NCBI RefSeq assembly: GCF_006717075.1
Contig: NZ_VFQC01000001.1
Coordinates: 2,155,501 to 2,219,500, forward strand
DNA: 64,000 bases
Direction of reading: 5' to 3'
DNA from: Haloactinospora alba
Lineage (GTDB): Bacteria; Actinomycetota; Actinomycetes; Streptosporangiales; Streptosporangiaceae
A program made the translations under genes and the position numbers. The notes beneath the pieces were generated by a model. The model saw only the letters and a list, made by a program, of their open reading frames with translations, was not told the DNA's origin and did no database searches. Shown one piece after another: positions 8,511 through 15,747 of this stretch; positions within the stretch are counted from its first letter, which is position 1; each line of letters starts with the position of its first letter.

Positions 8511-9043
8511 AAGCACAAAAAAAGCCCGGTGCTGCCAACACCGGGCCCAACACCTCTACTGAGGCTATAACCAGCAACATCGTATCCGATGCGTCTCCGT
8601 ACGTACAGGCTGCGGTCTACGCGGTGGTGGAGAACCCGGTTCCGGCTCCGCCGATGCCGAGGAAGTCGCCCGAACGGCGCTACCGCAAGCAGTGGGCTCG
8701 CCACCTGCTTGCCACTGCCGAGGAATTGGGCGAGGTACCGGAGTTTGGTTCGATCGAATGGGGCCAACTCCCCTCCGATGACCTACGCAAGCAAGCCGCT
8801 GCGATCCGGACAGCCGAGGCATACGCCGAGGAAGGCGACGATCTCGAATACCACCTGGCGGTAGAGGATTACGAGCGTCGCCGCGTTGAGGAAGAGACCT
8901 GGCGGCAGTACCAGGACCGGGTTCGTCCTGGCATCGCTGCGCGTGTGATCGAGCGGTCTCGTGGTGGCGAGTTCCGCAAGCCGCCTCATGCCGGGGTTTA
9001 CACGGGCGGACCGGTCGCCTGGGAACCAGGGGGTGAGGCATGA
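8507..9043 (+). CDS. Hypothetical protein of element 1, upstream of the ATPase
   Basis: 178 aa with an AAAGGAG ribosome site. A low-complexity N-terminus (KAQKKPGAANTGPNTST) is followed by a charged, helical domain (YRKQWARHLLATAEELG, YHLAVEDYERRRVEEETWRQY) and a Gly/Pro-rich tail. I recognise no family. The start overlaps the excisionase gene by 4 bp and the end overlaps the ATPase start by 4 bp, so all three are one translational unit. An accessory role in replication is only an inference from position. A hairpin lies within its first codons (8527-8547). Confidence 0.7.
   Translation: MKAQKKPGAANTGPNTSTEAITSNIVSDASPYVQAAVYAVVENPVPAPPMPRKSPERRYRKQWARHLLATAEELGEVPEFGSIEWGQLPSDDLRKQAAAIRTAEAYAEEGDDLEYHLAVEDYERRRVEEETWRQYQDRVRPGIAARVIERSRGGEFRKPPHAGVYTGGPVAWEPGGEA
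8518..8547. other. A-tract and GC-rich hairpin in the 5' end of the 8507 gene
   Basis: A run of A followed by CCCGGTG-n7-CACCGGG. Read on the minus strand it has the shape of an intrinsic terminator (stem then T-tract), which would stop transcription entering the divergent region from the right. On the plus strand it could slow translation. Confidence 0.4.
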
Positions 9044-10920
9044 ACATTCCGGACAGCATGCCCCCGCTTAAGGCGTTCGACACGGGAAGCGCTGGAGAAA
9101 GTACCCTGTCCAGCTCTGCCAAGGGCCGTGCTAGTGGGGACGATGGTTCCGAAGGGGAAAAACCTAAGGAGTCCCAGGCCTCCAAGGTCGCCAAGCTTGC
9201 CCGTGAGCGCTATGCGTTGTTCTTGTCCGATGATGGGCGCCCGTATGCGGTCGCCAACGATGGCCCTCATCTCGCGGTGCCGCTGCGGGGGAAAGCGGGT
9301 CTTCGTTCCCAGCTCGCCCGGATCTATGCCGATGAGAACAATGGCGCGGTTCCCTCACAAACGGCGTTGGCCGATGCCATGACCGTCCTTGAAGGGGTCG
9401 CTGCGGGCACGGAACCGCGTGTCCCCCAGTTGCGGGTGGCTCGCCATGGTGACTCCATCGTGGTCGACTTGGGCACGCCCGACGGGCGCTGCGTGGTGGT
9501 TGGCCCGCACGGCTGGCAGCGGGAGCCGCGCTCACCGGTGCTGTTTCGCCGCTCGGGTGCGATGAAATCCCTTCCCGAACCGGTGCGGGATGGCGACGGG
9601 CTCGCCACGTTGCGGGCGTTGCTCAACATCGACGAGGCGGGGTTTCGCTTGTTGGTGGCCTGGCTCGTCGCGGCGTTCATCCCGGACTTGCCCCACCCGA
9701 TCCTGGCGTTTCGGGGTGAGCAGGGAACGGGCAAGTCCAAGGCCGCTCAGATGGTGATTGGGATTGTCGACCCCTCGGGCGCGCCCAAACGCACCGCCCC
9801 GCGCGATATGCGGACCTGGGCGACCCAGGCGTTCAACTCCTGGGCGTTGTGTTTGGACAACGTGTCGATCGTGCCCGACTGGCTGTCGGATGCGCTGTGC
9901 CGCGCGGTCACCGGGGAAGGGGTCATCGATCGGGCGCTGTACACCGATGATGACGTGGTGGTGTTGGAGTTTCGCCGGGTGCTAGCGATGACCACGATCG
10001 ATGCCGGGGCGTTGCAAGGCGACTTGGCCGAACGGCTACTCACCCTGGAACTGAACCTGATCCCGGAAGACAAGCGCCGCGAGGAAGCCGACCTTGATAC
10101 GGCCTTCAGTGACGGGCACGCGGCGATTCTGGCGAGCCTGTTCGACCTACTGGCCCAGGTGGTGAAGGCCCTTCCCGACACCACCTTGACCCACCGTCCG
10201 CGCATGGCCGACTTCGCGCGTGTGCTGGCCGCTGTCGACCGGGTGCGGGGATGGAACACGCTGGATTCCTACCGGCAAAGCGCCCGGGATGCGGTCTCAG
10301 ACGTGCTGGACGGTGACCCGTTCGGGCAAGCGGTGCTCACTCTGGCTGATCGGGCCGGACCGGATGGGGTGACGATGACCGCTCGAGAGATCCTTGATGC
10401 GGTCGAGGCTCCGGACAAGCTCCCCAAGGGGTGGCCCAAGGACCCCACACGCGCGGGAACCAAGCTCAAACGGCTAGCGCCGACGTTGCGCACGGTCGGT
10501 GTGGAGATCGACGACAGCCAACGCGGAGGCAACGCCCAACGCAAACGGCTGTATGCGATCCGCTCCACACCCCAGCGGCTAGCGGAGATAGAAGGTGCAT
10601 CCCAGCGTCCACAGCGTCCTCAGCGTCCACACGATGACGAGCACCAAGGGGTGAGCAGGGAAAACACGATGGACGCTGCAAACCCTGGCATGGACGCTGC
10701 CAACAGCCACAGTGTCCAGCCCAGTTATCGCGGTGACCAGCAACAACAGGGACCGATGGACGCTGCGGACGCTATGGACACTGTTTCGCAGCCGCTCTCT
10801 ACCGACGCGTCCCGTGATCCTGCCACGTCTCTTCACTGTCCCGACTGTGGCGAGCCGCTACCGCCCGGGCGTGCTCGCTGCCAGTCCTGTTTCGAGGTTC
10901 TCCAGAAAGGATCGGAATGA
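9040..10920 (+). CDS. P-loop ATPase / replication helicase-like protein with C-terminal zinc ribbon
   Basis: 626 aa. A disordered N-terminus is followed by a domain rich in strands, then a P-loop ATPase core: Walker A GEQGTGKSK (near residue 228) and a likely Walker B stretch WALCLDN about 45 residues later. The arrangement resembles the D5/SF3-like helicases and primase-helicases of phages and integrated actinomycete elements. The C-terminal half is helical, then low-complexity (SQRPQRPQRPH, repeated MDAA). It ends in a zinc ribbon, CPDC-n10-CQSC. It probably drives replication of the excised element. No primase motif was recognised, so primase activity is not claimed. Confidence 0.75.
   Translation: MNIPDSMPPLKAFDTGSAGESTLSSSAKGRASGDDGSEGEKPKESQASKVAKLARERYALFLSDDGRPYAVANDGPHLAVPLRGKAGLRSQLARIYADENNGAVPSQTALADAMTVLEGVAAGTEPRVPQLRVARHGDSIVVDLGTPDGRCVVVGPHGWQREPRSPVLFRRSGAMKSLPEPVRDGDGLATLRALLNIDEAGFRLLVAWLVAAFIPDLPHPILAFRGEQGTGKSKAAQMVIGIVDPSGAPKRTAPRDMRTWATQAFNSWALCLDNVSIVPDWLSDALCRAVTGEGVIDRALYTDDDVVVLEFRRVLAMTTIDAGALQGDLAERLLTLELNLIPEDKRREEADLDTAFSDGHAAILASLFDLLAQVVKALPDTTLTHRPRMADFARVLAAVDRVRGWNTLDSYRQSARDAVSDVLDGDPFGQAVLTLADRAGPDGVTMTAREILDAVEAPDKLPKGWPKDPTRAGTKLKRLAPTLRTVGVEIDDSQRGGNAQRKRLYAIRSTPQRLAEIEGASQRPQRPQRPHDDEHQGVSRENTMDAANPGMDAANSHSVQPSYRGDQQQQGPMDAADAMDTVSQPLSTDASRDPATSLHCPDCGEPLPPGRARCQSCFEVLQKGSE
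10603..10774. repeat. Iteron-like CAGCGTCC / GGACGCTG repeats
   Basis: Three direct copies of CAGCGTCC at 9-bp steps (10603, 10612, 10621) face three inverted copies GGACGCTG (10671, 10692, 10758) and a seven-base copy at 10768. They lie in the 3' part of the ATPase gene, where many elements carry their replication origin. They also encode QRP and MDAA repeats, so a purely coding cause is possible. Confidence 0.5.
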
Positions 10921-11087
10921 CTGAGCACCCGAGCACAACGGAATGGTTCGTTCTCTCTGCCCTGTTCCGCAAGGCAGCCGACGAGGGATACGGGTTCTTC
11001 GACGGGACTCGTTTCGAGGCGATTCCCGGAATGGAAAACGCGACGGCTGACTACATTCAATCTCTACTCGACGAGGAAGGCGAATAG
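10917..11087 (+). CDS. Small hypothetical protein of element 1
   Basis: 56 aa: begins MTEHPSTTEWFVLSALFRKA and ends in an acidic tail (LLDEEGE). Its ATG overlaps the stop of the ATPase gene (ATGA), and the ribosome site AGAAAGG lies just upstream, so coupled translation is likely. A small acidic protein with one predicted amphipathic helix. No family recognised. Confidence 0.65.
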   Translation: MTEHPSTTEWFVLSALFRKAADEGYGFFDGTRFEAIPGMENATADYIQSLLDEEGE

Positions 11088-11232
11088 GAATTTCGTGTGA
11101 TCACATAAATACCGGCCGTTCTCCCCGGTTTACCCAAAAAACGTGCCAGAGAAAGAGAAACCGCAGGTCACAAAAGAATACGGGCCATTATAGAACCGAA
11201 CCTCAACTGTGGTTTGTGGTTGACAATGGGAC

Positions 11233-11238
11233 TATAAT
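11233..11238 (+). promoter_or_regulatory. Consensus -10 box in the 11088-11461 intergenic region
   Basis: TATAAT at 11233-11238 in AT-rich DNA. A TTGACA lies only 7 bp upstream and cannot be its partner. No good -35 is seen at 17 bp. It may start a short transcript through the terminator at 11263 or drive the genes from 11462. Confidence 0.4.
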
Positions 11239-11262
11239 AGAAGTAGGAAGATAAAAACACAG

Positions 11263-11293
11263 AGCCCCCAGCTCTAACGTTGGGGGCTTTTTG
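11263..11293 (+). terminator. Rho-independent terminator
   Basis: AGCCCCCA (11263-11270) pairs with TGGGGGCT (11281-11288), followed by TTTTTG. It lies about 25 nt after a TATAAT box, so it may be an attenuator as well as the end of the ATPase operon. Confidence 0.8.
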
Positions 11294-11382
11294 TGTATCG
11301 AGGGGGCTCGGAACGTCCCCCCAACTTCCGGAAAACTTAATACAGCCGCATGATGGGCGAGATCAGAGCGGCGCCACATACA

Positions 11383-11438
11383 GGCCCCGCGGATCGCTAG
11401 CTACTCGCCCTAGCCAGCGTTTCCCGCGGGGCCATTTT
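11383..11438 (+). terminator. Second hairpin with T-tract before the 11462 operon
   Basis: GGCCCCGCGG (11383-11392) pairs with CCGCGGGGCC (11424-11433), followed by ATTTTTAT. The 31-nt apical part contains a further CTAGC/GCTAG-type pairing. It stands 30 bp before the next start, so attenuation or a small structured RNA is possible. Confidence 0.65.
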
Positions 11439-11461
11439 TATGTCTCAGAACAAGGAGAATC

Positions 11462-11863
11462 ATGGATTACAAAACCGAACGCCGCTGGAGAGAACACCCG
11501 GTACGTAGGCTCCTCAACCGCGCCGCTGAAGGCGACCACGTCTACTCTGACGAGATCGACGACGTCCGACTACCAGTCCGGGAACGCAACGCTCTCATTC
11601 AGGCTATGAAAACCGTGCAGAGCCGCCACGAAGCAGACCAGATCTCTCAAGAGATCTTCGAGGCCCTTCCGGACCACCACGAAACGAGAATCCAGTACGA
11701 GGAACGTCGCGCCCGGGCGGGTGACGCACAGGCCCTGGCCAGCGTCCAAGCGCGCGAAGACGCACACGAGCGGCTCGTAGATGAGGTGTGGAACAAGGCG
11801 CGTAATAGCGCTAACCCGCCCACCGCATCCGCCCCGCGCCCGAAGAACACTGAGGAGAACTAA
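11462..11863 (+). CDS. Hypothetical charged protein of element 1
   Basis: 133 aa with AAGGAG 5 bp before the ATG. It is highly charged and mostly helical (RRWREHPVRRLLNRAAEG, YEERRARAGDAQALASVQ), with a Pro/Ala-rich tail. No family is recognised. It heads a three-gene unit in which each start overlaps the previous stop. Its position between two non-coding structured regions of the element suggests a role in the element's own biology, but there is no direct clue. Confidence 0.65.
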   Translation: MDYKTERRWREHPVRRLLNRAAEGDHVYSDEIDDVRLPVRERNALIQAMKTVQSRHEADQISQEIFEALPDHHETRIQYEERRARAGDAQALASVQAREDAHERLVDEVWNKARNSANPPTASAPRPKNTEEN

Positions 11864-12078
11864 TGAACGAGATAGACGAGATTATTGCGGAAAACGCGCA
11901 GCGGAAAGCAGACCAGAAAGCCGCAGAAGAAGCCGGACAGCAAGCGGCTCATGATGCTGTTGACCAGATCGAATCCCAGAAAAAAGGGGAGACCGAGCGG
12001 CAACGCGCGGAACGCCGAGAACAAGAAGAATTCGACCGGAAAGTGGCTAAATCTCTGGGGCGGTTGGGGCAAAGCTGA
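11863..12078 (+). CDS. Small coiled-coil protein of element 1
   Basis: 71 aa, nearly all helix-forming and charged (AENAQRKADQKAAEEAGQQ, RQRAERREQEEFDRKVAKSL). A single coiled coil is likely. The start overlaps the previous stop by 1 base (TAATG) and its stop touches the next start. No family recognised. Confidence 0.6.
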   Translation: MNEIDEIIAENAQRKADQKAAEEAGQQAAHDAVDQIESQKKGETERQRAERREQEEFDRKVAKSLGRLGQS

Positions 12079-12443
12079 TGAGAAACAAAAGAGAACCGAG
12101 AGAGCCACTCCGGCCGGGCGCGATGCCAGAGGGGTGGAAGAATCCAACACCACCGCCCCGCGCCTGGACAAACACCAGCAAACAAGACCGCACCGTCACC
12201 CACGCCAACGGGGAACAATGGGAGGTAGACCCGCATCCGCACGATGCGACCCCGATTGAGACGCCACCACGTCCGACCGGTGGTGACGTACGTGAGCAGC
12301 TAGCCTACGACCACGCGATGCAGGCGAACGGGTCAGAGATGGTCCTGAAGGACCTGTATTGCCTATGCGGCACCCCGCACACGTGGTACGGCCGGGAAGA
12401 CTGCGAGCCTGCCAAGGTGCGGTGTGAGGACTGTATAGACTGA
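12078..12443 (+). CDS. Small Cys-rich, probable zinc-binding protein of element 1
   Basis: 121 aa. A Pro-rich N-terminal half contains HANGEQWEVDPHPHDATP. The C-terminus holds CLCGTPHTWYGREDCEPAKVRCEDC split as C-x-C, C and C-x2-C, which looks like a zinc-binding knuckle. No family recognised. Last gene of the three-gene unit and followed by a terminator at 12478. Confidence 0.6.
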   Translation: MRNKREPREPLRPGAMPEGWKNPTPPPRAWTNTSKQDRTVTHANGEQWEVDPHPHDATPIETPPRPTGGDVREQLAYDHAMQANGSEMVLKDLYCLCGTPHTWYGREDCEPAKVRCEDCID

Positions 12444-12477
12444 CAGTCCAGCCCGGCCTACAACGGGGGAAGAGACA

Positions 12478-12504
12478 GGGGAGGCAGGACTTGCCTCCCC
12501 TTAC
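12478..12504 (+). terminator. Terminator after the 11462-12443 unit
   Basis: GGGGAGGCA (12478-12486) pairs perfectly with TGCCTCCCC (12492-12500), 5-nt loop, followed by TTACT. Confidence 0.75.
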
Positions 12505-12723
12505 TCATGTCGGACGTCACCGTCACGGGCCAGGCTTTTTGTCGGAGGCGGCAAAAAGGGTGCGCACGTCGCGCGCACCCTTACCCGACAGACCTCCTTC
12601 AAGGAGGCCAGTTCTTCCGAACACCGCGCCCGGGTGGGGGACCCCTCCCCTTCAAAAGGACACTCCGAACGGTGGGGTTAACAGGTCTGAATGGCTACGG
12701 GTCATGAGGTTTCAGGTCCGAAA

Positions 12724-12746
12724 GGGTACCCAGATCGTGGGTACCC
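12724..12746. repeat. 23-bp repeat, copy 1 (two GGGTACCC palindromes)
   Basis: GGGTACCC-AGATCGT-GGGTACCC; identical to 12918-12940, 194 bp downstream. Confidence 0.8.
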
Positions 12747-12917
12747 CGGCGCTACCTGCCAGGAACGCGACAACCGCGCGAGTCCGAGAAGGGGCGGCAC
12801 GTTTTGCCCACCCCGTACCCCGCGCGGGGACGGCGAGTCCCTTCGGGGGACTCGCGAACAGACCACCGAGGGGTTAACCAATCTGGTTACCCCCTACCCG
12901 CACGCGGAGAACTCCGG

Positions 12918-12940
12918 GGGTACCCAGATCGTGGGTACCC
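12918..12940. repeat. 23-bp repeat, copy 2 (two GGGTACCC palindromes)
   Basis: Exact copy of 12724-12746 including the asymmetric 7-bp centre AGATCGT, so both copies lie in the same orientation. Confidence 0.8.
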
Positions 12941-13026
12941 TTCTCCTGACCATGTGCAGCCCGGGCTCAATATGATCCTGAGCTGCGGTTGCGGGCTAGA
13001 CGTCGACGACCGCAAGCCACCGGCGC

Positions 13027-13320
13027 CTATGCGGGCGGGGTGTCCCTGAAGTGCCACACCCCGGGGGCGAGTTCGTCCCCCTGCATGATGTTCAGGGACG
13101 CCGCCAACAGCGAGAACGGCCGCCCCGCACGTGCCGGGGGACTCTCCAGTTCCGCTACGAACGCCTCCACGTCAGAGTTCACGACGGTAGGGGCGTGGTC
13201 GGCGTCGTGGTCAACGGCCGTAGCAATCCACAGGCTTTCGGTGCGGCGGATGTGCCACCGGTCGGCGTAATGCCGGCGTAGCGCCTCAAGGGCGAAGTCG
13301 TCGGGCTGTGCAGTGGACAT
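13027..13320 (-). CDS. Small hypothetical protein downstream of the XRE-TPR regulator
   Basis: 97 aa from ATG 13320 (MSTAQPDDFALEALRRHYADRW). An upstream GTG at 13380 in the same frame would add 20 residues and place the start 12 bp after the regulator's stop, so the start is uncertain. Segments such as WHIRRTESLWIATAVDHDAD and VNSDVEAFVAEL suggest a small alpha/beta protein. Similar small genes often follow XRE-TPR regulators in actinomycetes. Function unknown. Confidence 0.6.
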   Translation of the reverse strand: MSTAQPDDFALEALRRHYADRWHIRRTESLWIATAVDHDADHAPTVVNSDVEAFVAELESPPARAGRPFSLLAASLNIMQGDELAPGVWHFRDTPPA

Positions 13321-13391
13321 ACACGCCACCCTCACCCCGCTGCGCGCGTATCGGGAGACGACCACGCGGCTGGTCACCACCTAGTCACCAG

Positions 13392-14390
13392 TCACCGCCC
13401 CTCGGTTGCCGCCGCGAGCGCGTCGCGGTATTCGCCGGTCCAATCGGCCTCGTGTTGATCCTCGGGAAGGCGGTTGAGGGCATCGGAGAGGTAGTCTGCC
13501 GCCTCGGCATAGTCGCCCAGGTTCAGGTACGCGATTCCGACCTGTAGCAGGAAGAACGGGCGGGTGTAGTAGTAGTGCCACGGGCGCGCGGTGTCACGCT
13601 GCCGCTCGGTCTCCTCGGTCAGGACGGCCGCTTCATCGAGGCGTCGCCGCGCGGCATCCCGTTCTCCCAGAGCGCCCAACGCCTGGGCGGCCTGTAGTGT
13701 GTCGAAGGCATGCTGGGCCACGTGCGCGCCGGAAGTGTGGAGCGATCCTTGGGCGGCGCGCAGCATCGCTGGATAGCGTTCCTGCTGCCAGGCTATATAG
13801 CCACGGAACGATGTGGCAGTAGCGGCCATCGTGGCGTCGCCCCCCTCGTCAGCGAGTTCCTCGGCTTGGTCGAAGAGAGTGAGGGCGTCGCGATCGCGTC
13901 TCAACGCGACGCTGAGCCAGCCAGTGAACTGTGTCCACTGGGCGGCGACGCTCACCATATTCTCCCGGTGCGGCCCTCGGGCTTCTTTGGCGAGTCGGGT
14001 GACGGTGGCGAGCTGCGCGCGGGTTCCGGGCAGTACCGCGCGGGGGCCGATCACGTCCTCGAGACGGCGTTGGGCGGCGAGCACGTCGGCGAGCGCGCTC
14101 ACGGTCTCAGCGTCGACGCGTGAGGGGTAGATACTGCTGTGGGCTAGACGGTCGGTGTCGTCCGGGGTGAGCGTTGCCGCGATCGTAGACAGGGCGCCCC
14201 CGGCATCGAGGGTGTTATCAATGCGACTCGCGAGGTCGGCCGAGGGGCGTTGCTTGCCAGCGAGGACACGGGAAACGTAGGCGTGGTCGTAGTGGACACG
14301 GCGAGCGAGTTCCCGCACGCTTATCCCGTGTTCTGCCAGGGCGGCGCGTACGGTCGGTCCGAAGGACTGATCAGGGGTAGAGTCGTTCAT
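13392..14390 (-). CDS. XRE family regulator with TPR-like repeats
   Basis: 332 aa. The N-terminal HTH spans about residues 10-70 (TVRAALAEHGISVRELARRV, HAYVSRVLAGKQRPS). The rest is helical with TPR-like pairs (ALRRDRDALTLFDQAEELA, TLQAAQALGALGERDAARR, VGIAYLNLGDYAEAADYLSDAL). Such proteins are common signal-responsive regulators in actinomycete genomes and mobile elements; the TPR part may bind a peptide or other ligand. A perfect 13-bp inverted repeat lies immediately before the start, so it probably represses itself. It is the last gene before attR. Confidence 0.85.
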   Translation of the reverse strand: MNDSTPDQSFGPTVRAALAEHGISVRELARRVHYDHAYVSRVLAGKQRPSADLASRIDNTLDAGGALSTIAATLTPDDTDRLAHSSIYPSRVDAETVSALADVLAAQRRLEDVIGPRAVLPGTRAQLATVTRLAKEARGPHRENMVSVAAQWTQFTGWLSVALRRDRDALTLFDQAEELADEGGDATMAATATSFRGYIAWQQERYPAMLRAAQGSLHTSGAHVAQHAFDTLQAAQALGALGERDAARRRLDEAAVLTEETERQRDTARPWHYYYTRPFFLLQVGIAYLNLGDYAEAADYLSDALNRLPEDQHEADWTGEYRDALAAATEGR

Positions 14391-14440
14391 AAGGCTCTGC
14401 TCTTCCTCTAGGTCGCACTATCAGGTTAGAGCAGAGCCTT
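14391..14440 (-). promoter_or_regulatory. 13-bp inverted repeat operator at the XRE-TPR start
   Basis: AAGGCTCTGCTCT (14391-14403) and AGAGCAGAGCCTT (14428-14440) are exact complements separated by 24 bp. The proximal arm abuts the ATG of the minus-strand regulator, so bound protein would block its translation start or promoter. A dimeric regulator acting on its own gene is the simplest reading. Confidence 0.7.
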
Positions 14441-14716
14441 AGCCATGGTGGAAGGTCATCGACCACCGCAGGGGCGCCGAATCAGTCCCCTCGTCGGAGC
14501 CTTCGACGTTGTCGAAGCGTGCCCCCGTGCGGACCATACGCAGCTCGGTCTCAATATGCTTCTGTCCGGGGAGCGGGCTCGTGCGCCATGGCGCACATTG
14601 GGCGCACATGGCGTTCAAAAAAGCTACAAAACGGTGATGGTTGCCGACAGGCAGAATCCCTGCACACACGGGGTTTACTGGAACTCCCCCAGGTGAGAAA
14701 ACCCCGAGAGGCAGTT
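14441..14716. other. Non-coding end of element 1 next to attR
   Basis: No supported gene. It contains the second copy (14590-14607) of the 18-bp possible arm-type site. Confidence 0.5.
14590..14607 (+). repeat. Possible integrase arm-type site, right copy
   Basis: Exact 18-bp copy of the sequence at 6382-6399 (GGCGCAC-ATTG-GGCGCAC), here in non-coding DNA, 110 bp from the attachment core. Confidence 0.5.
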
Positions 14717-14747
14717 CTACGACGTGTGAGCCCATAGCGGTGTGCGC
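14717..14747 (+). repeat. Central attachment core shared by elements 1 and 2
   Basis: Exact copy of the 31-bp core at the end of glnA, including the codons for YDV and the stop. It forms attR of element 1 and the left end of element 2, whose decayed integrase lies just inside. Homology continues beyond the core (GGGCGCAC about 30 bp on) at all three copies. Confidence 0.88.
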
Positions 14748-14802
14748 CGGCGTTCCTCCCCTCGGGAAGGGACTGGGCGCACACCGGGCAGCGTTTGAGT
14801 GA

Positions 14803-14832
14803 GCGGGGAGCCACCGGCCGGTGGCTCCCCGC
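14803..14832. terminator. Perfect 30-nt palindrome (terminator-like)
   Basis: GCGGGGAGCCACCGG followed directly by its complement, then ATCTTT. A close relative with a loop lies at 23129-23174, the same distance after the third core. Both probably descend from the transcription terminator that once followed glnA. Confidence 0.65.
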
Positions 14833-15660
14833 ATCTTTGCCCCGGGGTGCCCAGCCGGACCCCTGATGGACACTCCAGATTCCAGCGGCACTGACGCGAA
14901 ACGGTGGCGCAGGGCGCGGTAGCCATACTCCCGGACCCACGCCTGGTGGGAGAGGACGCCCGCGTCCACCGAGGCAGGTTTCCACGCGAACGTGTTGACA
15001 TAGCTCTTGTTGAGCGGCCTGCCCTCCCGGCCCGCGGAAATCGATCGTGCGGTGACCGGATCGCCTGCCGGATGGCGCCTGGGAGCCTGACGCTGACAGG
15101 CGGGAACTGGGCCATGTGCGCCGAGAGGTGCAGGGCGACGTCTTCGGGAATCGTAATCTCACGTTCCCCGCGCTGCTTCGGCGGAGCGAATCACAACTTG
15201 TTTCGCACTTTTTTGACCTGCCTGCGGACCTAGAGTTTTCCATCGGAGAACGCCGCATCCTCAACACCAGAGCCGATGCACACGGATTTCCAGAAATCAA
15301 CCCATCGTCGACAGCAGCCGCAAGCACGCCCGCTAGATGCTCGACAACCGTGCGAGTCGACGAACCAGTCAAGCGAGTCTGGGCCCCCGAGATCCAGCTC
15401 CGGATGACTTACGACCTTAAGCTTGCCCAACTTCCGGAACCCGAAATGCGGAAAGATATGGAGTTGTAACCGTTTCTCCACAATTCCTTTCGCGGGCTCT
15501 TCGGCACCAAGTTCGCCGACCACTCCTCGGCGAATACCTGGAGGGCAACCCTTACAGCTTTAGCGCCGACACGCTCACCACGCTTCAACCTCCCCTCTTA
15601 ATGTTCATCACATGGAGAAACTCGACAACAACCAAAAGTAATCGAGCGAGGACTCGGCCT
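14822..15660 (-). pseudogene. Decayed tyrosine integrase of element 2
   Basis: Pieces of a protein like the intact integrase at 6368-7612 occur in order on the minus strand but in different frames. They are VEKRLQLHIFPHFG (about 15460), STRTVVEHLAGVLAAAVDDGL (about 15330), MAQFPPVSV (about 15110) and the catalytic box EYGYRALRHRFASV (about 14920). The C-terminal region with the second His and the nucleophile Tyr is deleted (LSHQ...SIRGPAGHPGAKMRG). Nucleotide similarity continues to about 15660 without an open frame. The gene is clearly non-functional. Confidence 0.85.
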
Positions 15661-15747
15661 TACAAATCAACACTTAAGAGTCTTAATGGTTCGTGCTACC
15701 GAACTCGACGCACTTCTGATTGTGCCTAACTAGACAGGAATTAAAAA

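Larger units (their letters stand above)
12505..13026. other. Gene-less, hairpin-rich region of element 1; candidate cis-acting site
   Basis: About 520 bp without a credible gene. It holds perfect hairpins at 12556-12582 (AAGGGTGCGC arms) and 12833-12855 (GCGAGTCCC arms), and an imperfect one at 12870-12893 (GGGGTTAACCA / TGGTTACCCC). It also holds two copies of a 23-bp KpnI-type palindrome unit. This density of structure without coding suggests a replication, transfer or packaging site. Confidence 0.5.
6322..14747. mobile_element. Integrated element 1 (about 8.4 kb) in the 3' end of glnA
   Basis: Bounded by identical 31-bp repeats. Contents from left: integrase, XRE repressor, excisionase-like HTH, a P-loop ATPase with a zinc ribbon, several small unknown proteins, a non-coding repeat region, and an XRE-TPR regulator. 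No terminase, capsid, relaxase or FtsK/SpoIIIE-type transfer gene is visible. It could be a small integrative mobilisable element or a phage satellite; the sequence does not decide. The intact integrase and exact repeats suggest recent arrival. Confidence 0.85.

Noticed and set aside
10603-10774. CRISPR array
   Set aside because: Repeats are 8 bp, unevenly spaced, in both orientations and within a coding frame; no spacers and no cas genes.
11220-11238. TTGACA and TATAAT as one promoter
   Set aside because: Only 7 bp lie between them, far from the usual 16-18, so they cannot be a pair. The -10 box alone is kept as a weak feature.
14439-14969. 176-codon minus-strand frame as a new gene
   Set aside because: Its first part is a fragment of the decayed integrase; the rest crosses the att core without coding character.
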